Shown here: positions 1-10,035 of the stretch, one piece after another
Layout: every line of letters begins with the position of its first letter
Numbering within the stretch: position 1 is the stretch's first letter
Assembly (NCBI GenBank): GCA_913020705.1
Contig: CAJWBY010000080.1
Span: forward strand, 1-19,448
From: an uncultured Colwellia sp.
GTDB lineage: Bacteria > Pseudomonadota > Gammaproteobacteria > Enterobacterales > Alteromonadaceae
Direction: 5' to 3'
DNA: 19,448 nucleotides
Position numbers and translations under genes: made by a program
Notes under the pieces: generated by a model
Databases searched by the model: none
What the model was told of the DNA's origin: nothing
The model's input: the letters and a program-made list of their open reading frames with translations, nothing else

Positions 1-2
1 CT

Positions 3-350
3 GTTGATGAAGTAAAAACATTAGATAAACAAGGCTACAGCCCTTATCACTATTATGAAAACAACAGTGAATTAAAGGCCTGTTTAGACTGGTTAGACAC
101 TGACTATTTTACACCCGCTGGTGAACTTTCTTCATTAAAACATAGCTTCCTTGAGGGTGGTGATCCATACAAAGTATTGGCTGATTTCCAATCTTATTCT
201 GATGCGCACTTTGCTTTAGGCAAAGCTTTTCAAAGCAAAAAACGTTGGGCGCGTATGGCTATTTTTAATACGGCAATGATGGGTAAGTTTAATTCAGATA
301 GATCTATTAAAGATTATGTAGACAATATTTGGCACCTAACCAAGAGCTAG
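3..350 (+). CDS. glgP: Glycogen phosphorylase, C-terminal fragment (5' end outside window)
   Basis: This is the last 115 codons of an open frame that enters from the left edge and ends at TAG 348-350. The enzyme releases glucose-1-phosphate from alpha-1,4-glucan ends by phosphorolysis, using pyridoxal phosphate, in the cytoplasm. The visible tail matches the C-terminus of GlgP/maltodextrin phosphorylases: a GGDPY segment, then ADFQSY, a W-x-R-x-A-I-x-N-T-A stretch and an SDRSIKDY segment before the end. The PLP lysine and most of the catalytic domain lie upstream of the window and cannot be checked. glgB begins 42 nt downstream on the same strand, so the two are very likely one operon. Family assignment is strong; glgP versus malP rests on the glg neighbours. 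Confidence 0.93.
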   Translation, partial: VDEVKTLDKQGYSPYHYYENNSELKACLDWLDTDYFTPAGELSSLKHSFLEGGDPYKVLADFQSYSDAHFALGKAFQSKKRWARMAIFNTAMMGKFNSDRSIKDYVDNIWHLTKS

Positions 351-392
351 ATTGTCGCAGCAAGGCACGACAAAGAACATATAAGGAAAAGT

Positions 393-2672
393 ATGAGTAT
401 GAAAACAAGCACCATAAAAAGTGTATTAAACAGCACTTTAATTAAACAAACGGATGTTGATGCCATTGTACAGGCGCGCCATGGTGCTGCTCATACCATT
501 TTAGGTTTGCGAGTGCTTACTAAGTCCGCTCATCTTGTTATCAGTGCTTTTATTCCTGATGCCGATAGTGTCACCATCTTAGATAAGAGAACTCAAAAGC
601 AGTTAGCGGTATTAACCCAAGTTGATGAAGCTGGTTTTTTTGTTGCCAAACTACGACGTAAAAATCAATTTGCTTATCAGCTTAAAGTAACTTGTGATGG
701 TCAAACAAAAATCATTGATGATGCTTTTGCCTATAGCGCTGATTCCGGAATGTCCATTTTAGGTGAGATGGATATTCATCTGCTAAATGAAGGTAACCAT
801 CAAAAGCCATACCAAAAATTAGGCGCACATTCTCAAACATTACTCGATAAAATTGGTCAAAAAATTAAAGGTGTCGCTTTTTCATTATGGGCACCCAACG
901 CAAGTTCAGTTGCTGTTATTGGTGATTTCAATCTATGGGATGGTCGTCTTCATCCAATGGAAAATATTGTTCATCATGGCAATCGCAGTGGTTATTGGAC
1001 TATTTTTATTCCTGATATTGAATTAGGTAGCCTGTATAAATTTGAATTAAAAGACTCTCATGGCAATGTCCTTGCCAATAAAGCTGATCCTTTTGCTAGC
1101 CAAGCACAATATCGACCAGATACAGCTTGCATTGTCTCTGACGAAAATGAATATCCTTGGCAAGATGCACAATGGTTAGCCGAGCGTGCACAGCGTAATG
1201 CCCGTAACGCCGCAATTTCTATCTATGAAGTACATTTAGGCTCATGGCAACGAGATGAGAATAATCAATATTTAAACTACCGCACCATTGCCGATAAGCT
1301 TATTCCATATACCTTAGAAATGGGCTTTACTCATATTCAATTAATGCCAGTAAGCGAGTTTCCATTTGATGGTTCTTGGGGTTATCAACCCGTAGGTTTA
1401 TTTTCACCCAGTTCACGTTTTGGCAGTCGAGAAGACTTTCAATACTTTGTTGACCAATGTCACCAAGCGAACTTAGGTTTGCTAATTGACTGGGTACCCG
1501 GTCACTTTCCAAGTGATCCGCATGGTCTTGCACAATTTGATGGCAGCCATTTATATGAACATGCTGATCCTCGCCAAGGTTACCACCCTGATTGGAATAC
1601 CCTAATTTACAACTATGGCCGTGTTGAAGTGGCAAACTTCTTACGCGCCAGTGCCTTACATTGGCTTGATACTTTTCATGTTGATGGCATTCGCGTTGAT
1701 GCAGTCGCTTCAATGTTGTATTTAGATTACAGCCGTAAAGAAGGTGAGTGGTTACCTAATATTCATGGTGGTCGTGAAAACTTAGAAGCCATTGAATTAC
1801 TTCAGCAAGTTAACAGCCGTGCTTACTTTAATCATCCCGGTGTAATGATGATTGCTGAAGAGTCTACGGCATGGCCAGGAGTATCAAAACCTGTCGATGG
1901 TGGTGGTCTTGGTTTTGGTTTTAAATGGAATATGGGCTGGATGAATGACACGTTAAAATATATGGAACGTGATCCCATTCATCGTCAACATCACCATAAC
2001 GAAATGACTTTTGGTTTAGTTTACAGTTTTAGCGAAAATTTTGTTTTGCCTTTAAGTCATGATGAAGTTGTGCACGGTAAGGGGTCATTGTTGAATAAAA
2101 TGCCAGGTGATGATTGGCAAAAATTTGCTAATTTACGCGCTTACTATGGATTTATGTGGACTCATCCAGGGAAAAAATTACTATTCATGGGCTGTGAATT
2201 TGCGCAGCGTGATGAATGGAATCATGATCAAAGTTTAGATTGGCATTCACTTCAGCACGATAGTCACAAAGGTGTTCTATCGCTGATTAAAGACCTAAAT
2301 CACGCCTATAAAAATATCCCCGCATTATATGAACTTGATTGTGATAGTAGTGGTTTTGAATGGTTAGACTCGCAAAATAGTCAACAATCCATATTGGTCT
2401 ATTTGAGGAAAGGGAAGGAAGGATGTGCGCCAGCCTTGGTGGTTGTAAATCTCACTCCCACGAGCTATGAAAATTACTGTGTAGGTGTTCCTTTGTCTGG
2501 TTATTACCGTGAATGTTTGAATACGGATAGCGCAAAATATGGTGGCAGCAATGTGGGTAATGGCGGCGGTGTGAACTCAGTAAATAAAATTTACGCAGGT
2601 CAAGCTAATCAACTTACTTTGTCGATTCCACCACTTTCCACCATGATTTTTGAATGGCAAGAAAACGATTAA
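393..2672 (+). CDS. glgB: 1,4-alpha-glucan branching enzyme
   Basis: GlgB cuts alpha-1,4 chains and re-attaches them through alpha-1,6 bonds, creating the branches of glycogen. At 759 residues it is slightly longer than the E. coli enzyme. Its layout is a beta-rich N-terminal region, a CBM48-type module around residues 155-250 (FSLWAPNA, GDFNLWDG), a GH13 barrel around 270-620 and a C-terminal beta domain. Catalytic residues can be assigned by family motif: nucleophile D436 in DGIRVDAV, acid/base E489 in MIAEEST and transition-state D557 in LSHDEVVHGK. All are intact. An AAGGA Shine-Dalgarno at 383-387 sits 5 nt before the ATG at 393; an in-frame ATG six bases later is less well spaced. pgm starts 29 nt after the stop. 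Confidence 0.97.
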   Translation: MSMKTSTIKSVLNSTLIKQTDVDAIVQARHGAAHTILGLRVLTKSAHLVISAFIPDADSVTILDKRTQKQLAVLTQVDEAGFFVAKLRRKNQFAYQLKVTCDGQTKIIDDAFAYSADSGMSILGEMDIHLLNEGNHQKPYQKLGAHSQTLLDKIGQKIKGVAFSLWAPNASSVAVIGDFNLWDGRLHPMENIVHHGNRSGYWTIFIPDIELGSLYKFELKDSHGNVLANKADPFASQAQYRPDTACIVSDENEYPWQDAQWLAERAQRNARNAAISIYEVHLGSWQRDENNQYLNYRTIADKLIPYTLEMGFTHIQLMPVSEFPFDGSWGYQPVGLFSPSSRFGSREDFQYFVDQCHQANLGLLIDWVPGHFPSDPHGLAQFDGSHLYEHADPRQGYHPDWNTLIYNYGRVEVANFLRASALHWLDTFHVDGIRVDAVASMLYLDYSRKEGEWLPNIHGGRENLEAIELLQQVNSRAYFNHPGVMMIAEESTAWPGVSKPVDGGGLGFGFKWNMGWMNDTLKYMERDPIHRQHHHNEMTFGLVYSFSENFVLPLSHDEVVHGKGSLLNKMPGDDWQKFANLRAYYGFMWTHPGKKLLFMGCEFAQRDEWNHDQSLDWHSLQHDSHKGVLSLIKDLNHAYKNIPALYELDCDSSGFEWLDSQNSQQSILVYLRKGKEGCAPALVVVNLTPTSYENYCVGVPLSGYYRECLNTDSAKYGGSNVGNGGGVNSVNKIYAGQANQLTLSIPPLSTMIFEWQEND

Positions 2673-2698
2673 TTATTAATAACAATTTCCAAGGATAA

Positions 2699-4345
<1,647 letters not shown>

Positions 4346-4372
4346 CAACGGTTACTTAAGTGCATTTAATAT

Positions 4373-4381
4373 TGATATAAT
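4373..4381 (+). promoter_or_regulatory. Putative internal extended -10 promoter before glgA
   Basis: The pgm-glgA gap contains TGATATAAT, an exact TGn-TATAAT extended -10, ending 37 nt before the proposed glgA start. No good -35 is visible at the expected distance, which extended -10 promoters often tolerate. It could give glgA transcription separate from the upstream genes. AT-rich DNA produces such motifs by chance, so this remains a prediction. Confidence 0.4.
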
Positions 4382-4418
4382 GATCAAGAAAATTTAAAAA
4401 TGAGTGAAAGGTACTAAA

Positions 4419-5981
4419 ATGAACATATTAATGGCTGCGTCAGAAAATGATGCTTTACCTCATGGTAAGGTAGGAGGAATAGCTGATGTTGTACGTGATA
4501 TTCCGCTTGCTTTAGCTGAAACTGGCCAAAAAGTTAATGTAGTAATGCCCGGGTATGGTCGTTTATCTAAGCTCTCAGGCGCCAAACATATTACGTCATT
4601 GGAGGTAATGTTTGGAGGTCAAAAACAAAAAATTGATATTTATAAATTTTCATTAGCTAATCCACATAAAAATGTTACTCAATGGGTAATTGAACACCCA
4701 TTGTTTGCCATTGGTGGAATAGGGGCTATTTATTGTGATGACCCAGATAATAGACCTTTTGCTTCTGATGCAACTAAGTTTGCTTTATTTAGTGCTGCAG
4801 TTGCAAAAACTATCATTAGCGATGTCTTTGGTAAAATTGATGTAATACATTTACATGACTGGCACACAGCAATGGTGTCAGTGTTGAGAGCTTATGACCC
4901 TGAATATCAGGCACTAAAAGATATTAAAGCAGTTTATACCATTCACAATTTAGCGTTACAAGGTATCAGACCGATTGATGGTGATGAGTCATCATTAAAA
5001 GCTTGGTTTCCTTATTTATCTTTTGATCATGATCAAATAGGCGATCCCCGTTATCATAATTGTATTAATCCTATGCGCTCAGGTATTAAACTTTCAGACA
5101 AAGTACATGCAGTTTCACCCACTTATGCAAAAGAAATATTATCCCCTAGCAATGTAGAGCAAGGGTATTTTGGTGGAGAGGGCTTAGAAAATGACTTACG
5201 TAATGTGGCTGATGCAGGCCATTTGTATGGGATCCTAAATGGTTGTGAATACCCAGATAAAGTAAATGTTCGTCTTAAACTAGGTGACTTAATAAAGCTT
5301 TCTGAAAAAGAAGTGATTAAATGGGTAGCTGAAAAACCGCTTGTTGATAGTGCCCATTTAATTGCGATAACACGTTTAAAGCAATTGACAGAGAACAAGC
5401 ATAAAAAGACACCGTTAATATTGACTTCAGTTGGCCGTATTACAGATCAAAAAATCCGCCTTTTTCAGCAGATGATGTCTGATGGGGCAACAGCTTTAGA
5501 TCATTTGTTAACTCGGCTCTCTGACAAGGGGGTTTTTATCTTACTCGGCAGTGGAGATAATAAATTAGAAGATTTTTTAACAAAAATAGCGTCGAAAAGA
5601 AGTAACTTTATTTTTCTAAAAGGCTATTCAGAGGCATTGTCAGAAAGCATGTACAGCTCGGGTGATTTATTCTTAATGCCGAGTTCATTTGAGCCTTGTG
5701 GCATCAGCCAAATGTTATCAATGAGAGCAGGGCAGCCTTGTTTAGCTCATAGTGTTGGTGGGTTAACAGACACCATTACTCATAATCAAAATGGTTTTAT
5801 TTTTAATGGTGATACTCCTCTTGAGCAAGCGAAAAACATGCTCAGTTGTTTTGATTCAGTGATAATACAGAAAAAGAAAAACCCAAAGGAATGGGATAGT
5901 ATTTCTAAAAACGCTCTTAACGCTAGGTTCTTCTGGGAAGATGCCGCACGTAATTATATTGAGCATTTGTATAAAAGTTAG
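4419..5981 (+). CDS. glgA: Glycogen synthase, GT5 family, divergent form
   Basis: GlgA extends alpha-1,4-glucan chains, normally from ADP-glucose. GT5 marks are present: the N-terminal nucleotide-sugar loop K-V-G-G (17-20), HLHDWHT (144-150), YTIHNLALQG, an S-V-G-R-I-T-D-Q-K segment (337-345), F-E-P-C-G (424-428) and GGLTD (447-451). It is about 520 residues against roughly 477 in E. coli, and several motifs are drifted (QKI where QKG is usual), so it is a divergent member. I prefer ATG 4419: GAAAGG at 4406-4411 is a well-spaced Shine-Dalgarno. An in-frame GTG at 4404 would add five residues but has no such site. A five-codon frame (ATG 4400, MSERY, stop 4415-4417) ends one base before the start and overlaps the Shine-Dalgarno, which may couple translation. 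Confidence 0.9.
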   Translation: MNILMAASENDALPHGKVGGIADVVRDIPLALAETGQKVNVVMPGYGRLSKLSGAKHITSLEVMFGGQKQKIDIYKFSLANPHKNVTQWVIEHPLFAIGGIGAIYCDDPDNRPFASDATKFALFSAAVAKTIISDVFGKIDVIHLHDWHTAMVSVLRAYDPEYQALKDIKAVYTIHNLALQGIRPIDGDESSLKAWFPYLSFDHDQIGDPRYHNCINPMRSGIKLSDKVHAVSPTYAKEILSPSNVEQGYFGGEGLENDLRNVADAGHLYGILNGCEYPDKVNVRLKLGDLIKLSEKEVIKWVAEKPLVDSAHLIAITRLKQLTENKHKKTPLILTSVGRITDQKIRLFQQMMSDGATALDHLLTRLSDKGVFILLGSGDNKLEDFLTKIASKRSNFIFLKGYSEALSESMYSSGDLFLMPSSFEPCGISQMLSMRAGQPCLAHSVGGLTDTITHNQNGFIFNGDTPLEQAKNMLSCFDSVIIQKKKNPKEWDSISKNALNARFFWEDAARNYIEHLYKS

Positions 5982-6013
5982 CCTTTTGTATATATAGAAC
6001 CTGTCTAACCATT

Positions 6014-6148
6014 ATGGCTAAAAAGATTTTTATTTTCTTAGTTTTTCTAATAGAAATTATATTCATAAGTTCAGTTCAGTACATTATATTTTTGAATCTA
6101 TTTCTTCAAAAAATTGAATTGCGGTTTGTGTTGTTATTTTGTCCTTAA
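6014..6148 (+). CDS. Possible 44-residue hydrophobic small ORF
   Basis: This is a short frame in the gap after glgA. It encodes MAKKIFIFLVFLIEIIFISS followed by further hydrophobic residues, with lysines before a long apolar stretch, as in small single-pass membrane proteins. It begins at ATG 6014 and stops at TAA 6146-6148. No convincing Shine-Dalgarno precedes it, and T-rich DNA read in this frame naturally yields Phe/Leu/Ile, so it may be chance. I do not recognise a family. Confidence 0.15.
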   Translation: MAKKIFIFLVFLIEIIFISSVQYIIFLNLFLQKIELRFVLLFCP

Positions 6149-6218
6149 TCTTTATTTTCAAATTATTAATATTATTTTAAATAATTAGCCTAAGCTTACT
6201 TATAGTCGTTGAAGTACA

Positions 6219-6989
6219 GTGACAGGACATTCATCTTTGATAAATAATATTAAACTAATTTTTAAAATAATCTTTTTCGCCGTCATCGCCTTAGTCTATA
6301 GCCACAGTGTGTTTGGGGGAGAAAATGAAATTACCCTCAATTCAGCCGCAGAAACACCTTTAAGTAATAGTAGGCAATCAGGGTTTCTTGATGAAGTAGC
6401 TAAAGAAGCCTTTAGCCGCATTGGTTATCGATTAAATATAGAACACTTACCGCCGGAACGAGGTTTGAAAAATTCAAATAAGGGGCTTATTGATGGTGAA
6501 TTAATAAGAATTAAAGGATTGGGAAAGTTGTACCCCAATTTAATTTTTGTACCAGAAAATATTATAAGTTTGGAGTTTGTTGTCTTCTCTAAGAGTCCTT
6601 TAAACCTGAGTAACGGTTGGTCAGATTTGTCAGGAAAAACTGTTGCTCATGTAAATGGATGGAAATACTTAGAAGAAAATATTCCTACTACTGCAGATAT
6701 AACTAAAGTCGGTAATGCAACAATTCTATTTAATTTACTAGAAAAAAACCTAACGGATAGCGTTGTTTATGAATTATGGGGTGGGAATTGGGTTGTGTTA
6801 AAACACTCGATGAAGGGGATAATCGTTAATAGTCCCCCCCTTGCAATTAAAGAAATGTTCATATATTTGCATAAAAAACACGAAGAAATCATTCCAAAAT
6901 TGTCTAAAGCTTTACGCGATATGAAAAATGATGGGCGTTATGAGTTCTTGGTGAAAAAATATCTTACCCCCCTTGAATTACAGCCATAA
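6219..6989 (+). CDS. Periplasmic substrate-binding-like protein (SBP_bac_3-type), probably sensory
   Basis: This is a secreted protein of about 256 residues resembling the extracellular solute-binding proteins of family 3. The N-terminus has a basic patch and a hydrophobic core (about residues 11-28) followed by SHSVFGG, fitting a signal peptide. After it come GFLDEVAKEAFSRIGY and LPPERGL-like segments typical of this group, then DGELIRIKG and YPNLIFVPE. No ABC permease or ATPase gene is near, and a sensor kinase starts 16 nt downstream, so I infer ligand sensing rather than transport. The start is uncertain. GTG 6219 has no clear ribosome site, whereas TTG 6237 lies 9 nt after CAGGA at 6223-6227 and keeps the signal peptide. 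The ligand cannot be told from sequence. Confidence 0.75.
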   Translation: MTGHSSLINNIKLIFKIIFFAVIALVYSHSVFGGENEITLNSAAETPLSNSRQSGFLDEVAKEAFSRIGYRLNIEHLPPERGLKNSNKGLIDGELIRIKGLGKLYPNLIFVPENIISLEFVVFSKSPLNLSNGWSDLSGKTVAHVNGWKYLEENIPTTADITKVGNATILFNLLEKNLTDSVVYELWGGNWVVLKHSMKGIIVNSPPLAIKEMFIYLHKKHEEIIPKLSKALRDMKNDGRYEFLVKKYLTPLELQP

Positions 6990-7005
6990 CAAAAAGAGAT
7001 CTGTT

Positions 7006-9213
7006 ATGTTTGAATACAATAAAAAAACTAATTTCACGCAAAGTCATCTTGGTAGAAGACTCGTTCTGTATATAATTATATTTAGTATTACATTGTCATT
7101 GTTTACTTCAATATATCAACTTTATGGTGTCTATAAAAAGGATATAAATAATGTCAAATTAGAGTTAAATGAAATTAGCGAAAGTTATAGTGCTGACATT
7201 GCTGAACGTATATGGGTAAGTAATAAAAAAGAGCTCGATAGTGCGTTGCTAGGGTTGCTCCGATTACCTGATATTGAATATATAGAAGTGTTTGAGGATG
7301 ACAGGCTTTTATCTGAGGTGGGTAATATTTCATCAGAAAATGTCATTGAACGCATCATCCCACTTAAATATTTCTATAAAGGTGAACAACTTCAAATCGG
7401 CTCTATGAAAATTACCGCGGGCTTAACTCACACACACCAGCATATTATAGAACAGGCGATTTCTATTACGCTTAACAATGTAATACACACCTTTATTGTG
7501 AGTGGGTTTATGTTGCTTTTATTTTATCATTTAGTGGCGAAACAAATCCATAAAATTTCTTCGTACGCAAGTACTATAACACTTGATAATTTGGACAACA
7601 CACTGTCTCTCCATAGAAAAAATTACGGTGGTGACAGTGGAGATGATCTTGGGCAATTGGTTGATTCAATCAATCGAATGCAAATGAACATGAAACAAAC
7701 CCTTAATATTCTGGAAGAACAAAAACTCATCTTAAATGAACACTCTATAGTTACGATGACTGATAGCTATGGTTTAATTACCTATGCAAATGACAAGTTC
7801 TCAGATATTTCTGGATATTCAAATGGTGAATTAATTGGAAAAAACCATCGGATTATTAACTCTGGATATCATCCACCTGAATTTTTTGCAGAAATCTGGC
7901 AGACGATTTCTAGTGGCAATGTGTGGCATGGTGAAATCTGCAATAAATCTAAAAATGGTACCTTATATTGGGTGCTTTCTACGTTAGCTCCTAATTTTGA
8001 TAGTAACGGAAAAATAGTACAATACACGGCAATTCGAACAGACATAACAAATATAAAGCAGACAGAAAAATTACTAAGACGCACGCAGAAAATGGAAGCG
8101 ATTGGAGAATTAACAGGTGGGATTGCACACGACTTCAATAACTTACTTGGTATTATTATGGGTAATCTTGATCTTATGACAATAAAAACTGAGGGTGAAC
8201 ATAAGATACAAAAGCAAATTAATAATGCACAAAGTGCAGCGTTGAGAGGAGCAGAATTAACAAGGAAGCTATTGAATTTTTCAAGACAATCAGAAGAAGT
8301 TTATAGCCCCGTAAATATTTTCAACATTATTAACGAAAATAAAGACTTTATTCGTAAATCAATAACAGCAAGCATAAATCTAAAGATCCATATTACAGAT
8401 GAATTATGGCTTGTTGATATAAATCCAGGTGACTTCCAAGATGTGATCATTAATTTATCATTGAATGCTCGTGATGCTATGCCATCAGGAGGAACATTAA
8501 TATTTGAAGCGAAAAACAAAATATTCGATAAAAATATAGTTGATTACAATATGGATCTTAAAGCCGGAGAATACATAGAAATAATGGTGAGTGATTCGGG
8601 TTTTGGTATGAATAAAGAAACCCTGAGTAAAATATTCGATCCATTTTATACGACTAAAGATAAGAGTAAGGGAACTGGATTAGGACTTCCTATGGTATTT
8701 GGTTTTATTAAAAGATGTAAGGGAAGTATCACTGTTTGTTCAGATGAAGGGGTTGGAACAACCTTTAAAATATATATACCAAGATCTAAACGTGTGACTG
8801 AAGAAAGCATTATCCCTACAAGTATTGATATGAAAATGCCGCAAGGTAAAGAAACCGTTCTGATAGTAGACGATGAACCCGATTTAGCGGCAATAGCTAA
8901 ATCCGTCTTGGATAGTCTAGGGTATACAACTATTTGTGTTTTTAGTGTCTATGAGGCCCAAGAAATTCTCGATAAGAATGACGGTATTGACTTATTGTTT
9001 TCAGATGTTGTTATGCCTGGGGATTTGAATGGTTTTGACTTTGCAGACAATGTGTTAACTGCAAATCCTGAGATGAAAATATTATTGACTTCAGGCTTTA
9101 CAGGTAAGATTACGCAAAAAAAATCTGTAGAAAAATGGTCAAGAAACTTGTTAAGTAAACCTTATCGTGATTCAGAACTTGCGATGGCAATAAGAAAAAC
9201 ATTAGATGATTAA
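7006..9213 (+). CDS. Membrane hybrid histidine kinase (HAMP-PAS-HisKA-HATPase-REC)
   Basis: This is a 735-residue inner-membrane sensor kinase. TM1 spans about 19-41, a periplasmic segment of about 115 residues follows (it includes AERIW and RLPDIEYIEV), then TM2 at about 158-178, a HAMP-like linker to about 235, PAS/PAC about 240-350, and HisKA with phospho-acceptor H375 in GGIAHDFNNL. The HATPase has an N-box asparagine at N488 (NARDAM), D530 in SDSGFGM and a GTGLGLP lid (556-562). The C-terminal receiver has acidic D622/D623, phospho-acceptor D667 in FSDVVMPG, T695 and K718. No output domain follows, so a separate phosphotransfer or regulator protein is needed; none is adjacent. ATG 7006 follows an AAAGAGA site. 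An in-frame TTG at 6973 would overlap the upstream gene and looks less likely. Confidence 0.93.
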   Translation: MFEYNKKTNFTQSHLGRRLVLYIIIFSITLSLFTSIYQLYGVYKKDINNVKLELNEISESYSADIAERIWVSNKKELDSALLGLLRLPDIEYIEVFEDDRLLSEVGNISSENVIERIIPLKYFYKGEQLQIGSMKITAGLTHTHQHIIEQAISITLNNVIHTFIVSGFMLLLFYHLVAKQIHKISSYASTITLDNLDNTLSLHRKNYGGDSGDDLGQLVDSINRMQMNMKQTLNILEEQKLILNEHSIVTMTDSYGLITYANDKFSDISGYSNGELIGKNHRIINSGYHPPEFFAEIWQTISSGNVWHGEICNKSKNGTLYWVLSTLAPNFDSNGKIVQYTAIRTDITNIKQTEKLLRRTQKMEAIGELTGGIAHDFNNLLGIIMGNLDLMTIKTEGEHKIQKQINNAQSAALRGAELTRKLLNFSRQSEEVYSPVNIFNIINENKDFIRKSITASINLKIHITDELWLVDINPGDFQDVIINLSLNARDAMPSGGTLIFEAKNKIFDKNIVDYNMDLKAGEYIEIMVSDSGFGMNKETLSKIFDPFYTTKDKSKGTGLGLPMVFGFIKRCKGSITVCSDEGVGTTFKIYIPRSKRVTEESIIPTSIDMKMPQGKETVLIVDDEPDLAAIAKSVLDSLGYTTICVFSVYEAQEILDKNDGIDLLFSDVVMPGDLNGFDFADNVLTANPEMKILLTSGFTGKITQKKSVEKWSRNLLSKPYRDSELAMAIRKTLDD

Positions 9214-9314
9214 ATTGGAGTTATTCTCAATGGTAAAATTATCGAGTTTATAAAAATATTTTTTAACAGTATGATGTTAAAGTAATTAATACGACAAGGG
9301 TATGATTAGATAAT

Positions 9315-9842
9315 ATGAAATATTGGTCAGTTATTTTTATCGTTTTGTTTCTTAATGCTTGTTCTAATACAAACTGGAGAACGGCAAGCAGAGAATCTGC
9401 AGGTATCGCTTCAGTACCGAGTAAAGATAGTAGAGCTATTATTGAATTCTATGCCGCTGATGCTTTTAGCTGGCGTGGTTGGTTTGCTGTTCATCCATGG
9501 ATTGCAATTAAAGAAGAGAACGCTACTCAATACAGTGTTTATGAAGTGATTGGATGGCAAGTTAGACGCGGAAAACCAGCTATTCGGCAATATCAAACTC
9601 CAACACCTGATAGGTATTGGTATGGTGCAAAACCTGAATTACTGCTTTCTATTAAAGGTGATAAGGCATTTAAGCTTATACCAAAAATTCAGGCAGCAAT
9701 TGCGCTTTATCCATGGGTAAATGAATATAGCGTATTTCCTGGTCCTAATAGTAATACGTTTGTGGCTTGGATAGGTCAGCAAGTACCCGAGCTAGAATTA
9801 GTACTGCCTTTTAGTGCAATTGGTAGTGGCTACACAGATTAA
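9315..9842 (+). CDS. DUF3750 family lipoprotein
   Basis: This 175-residue protein has a lipoprotein signal: a short hydrophobic run ending L-N-A-C, with C16 as the lipidation site. The residue after Cys is Ser, so outer-membrane sorting is more likely than inner-membrane retention by the Asp+2 rule. The body carries segments I associate with DUF3750: VHPWIAIK, YEVIGWQVRRGKP, DRYWYGAKPELLL, YPWVNEYSVFPGPNSNTF and VPELELVLPFSAIGSGY. No biochemical function is known to me. It lies 101 nt after the kinase, with no terminator seen between them, so co-transcription is possible. The ATG at 9315 has only a weak ribosome site, but it is positioned correctly for the signal sequence. Confidence 0.85.
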   Translation: MKYWSVIFIVLFLNACSNTNWRTASRESAGIASVPSKDSRAIIEFYAADAFSWRGWFAVHPWIAIKEENATQYSVYEVIGWQVRRGKPAIRQYQTPTPDRYWYGAKPELLLSIKGDKAFKLIPKIQAAIALYPWVNEYSVFPGPNSNTFVAWIGQQVPELELVLPFSAIGSGYTD

Positions 9843-9908
9843 TACAGGTTGTTTAACTAGGCTACTTTTGCGTGAATATACAGCCTAATAATTAAAGTAA
9901 TAATAAAT

Positions 9909-9929
9909 TTAACCGATAAAATTGGTTAA
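9909..9929 (+). promoter_or_regulatory. Hairpin or operator-like inverted repeat upstream of the PilZ gene
   Basis: Arms TTAACCGAT (9909-9917) and ATTGGTTAA (9921-9929) are complementary over 9 bp, with one G-U wobble if read as RNA, around an AAA loop. No T-tract follows, so it is not a standard terminator. It starts 67 nt after the DUF3750 stop and ends 106 nt before the PilZ gene start. An operator or an mRNA-stabilising hairpin are both possible. Confidence 0.3.
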
Positions 9930-10035
9930 CAGATTCATTATTAAATAATATGCACTAAGATTAAACTAAAGTAGGTTAATGAGTTATCGCTATCATACTT
10001 GCATTATATACTAAACATCTGAGGTAGAATTATTA

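Noticed and set aside
1327..1713. A 128-codon minus-strand frame inside glgB
   Set aside because: It lies wholly within the conserved catalytic region of glgB, and its product looks like composition-driven noise.
6973..7005. TTG start giving the kinase 11 more residues
   Set aside because: It would overlap the end of the upstream gene and lacks a ribosome site, whereas ATG 7006 has an AAAGAGA site.
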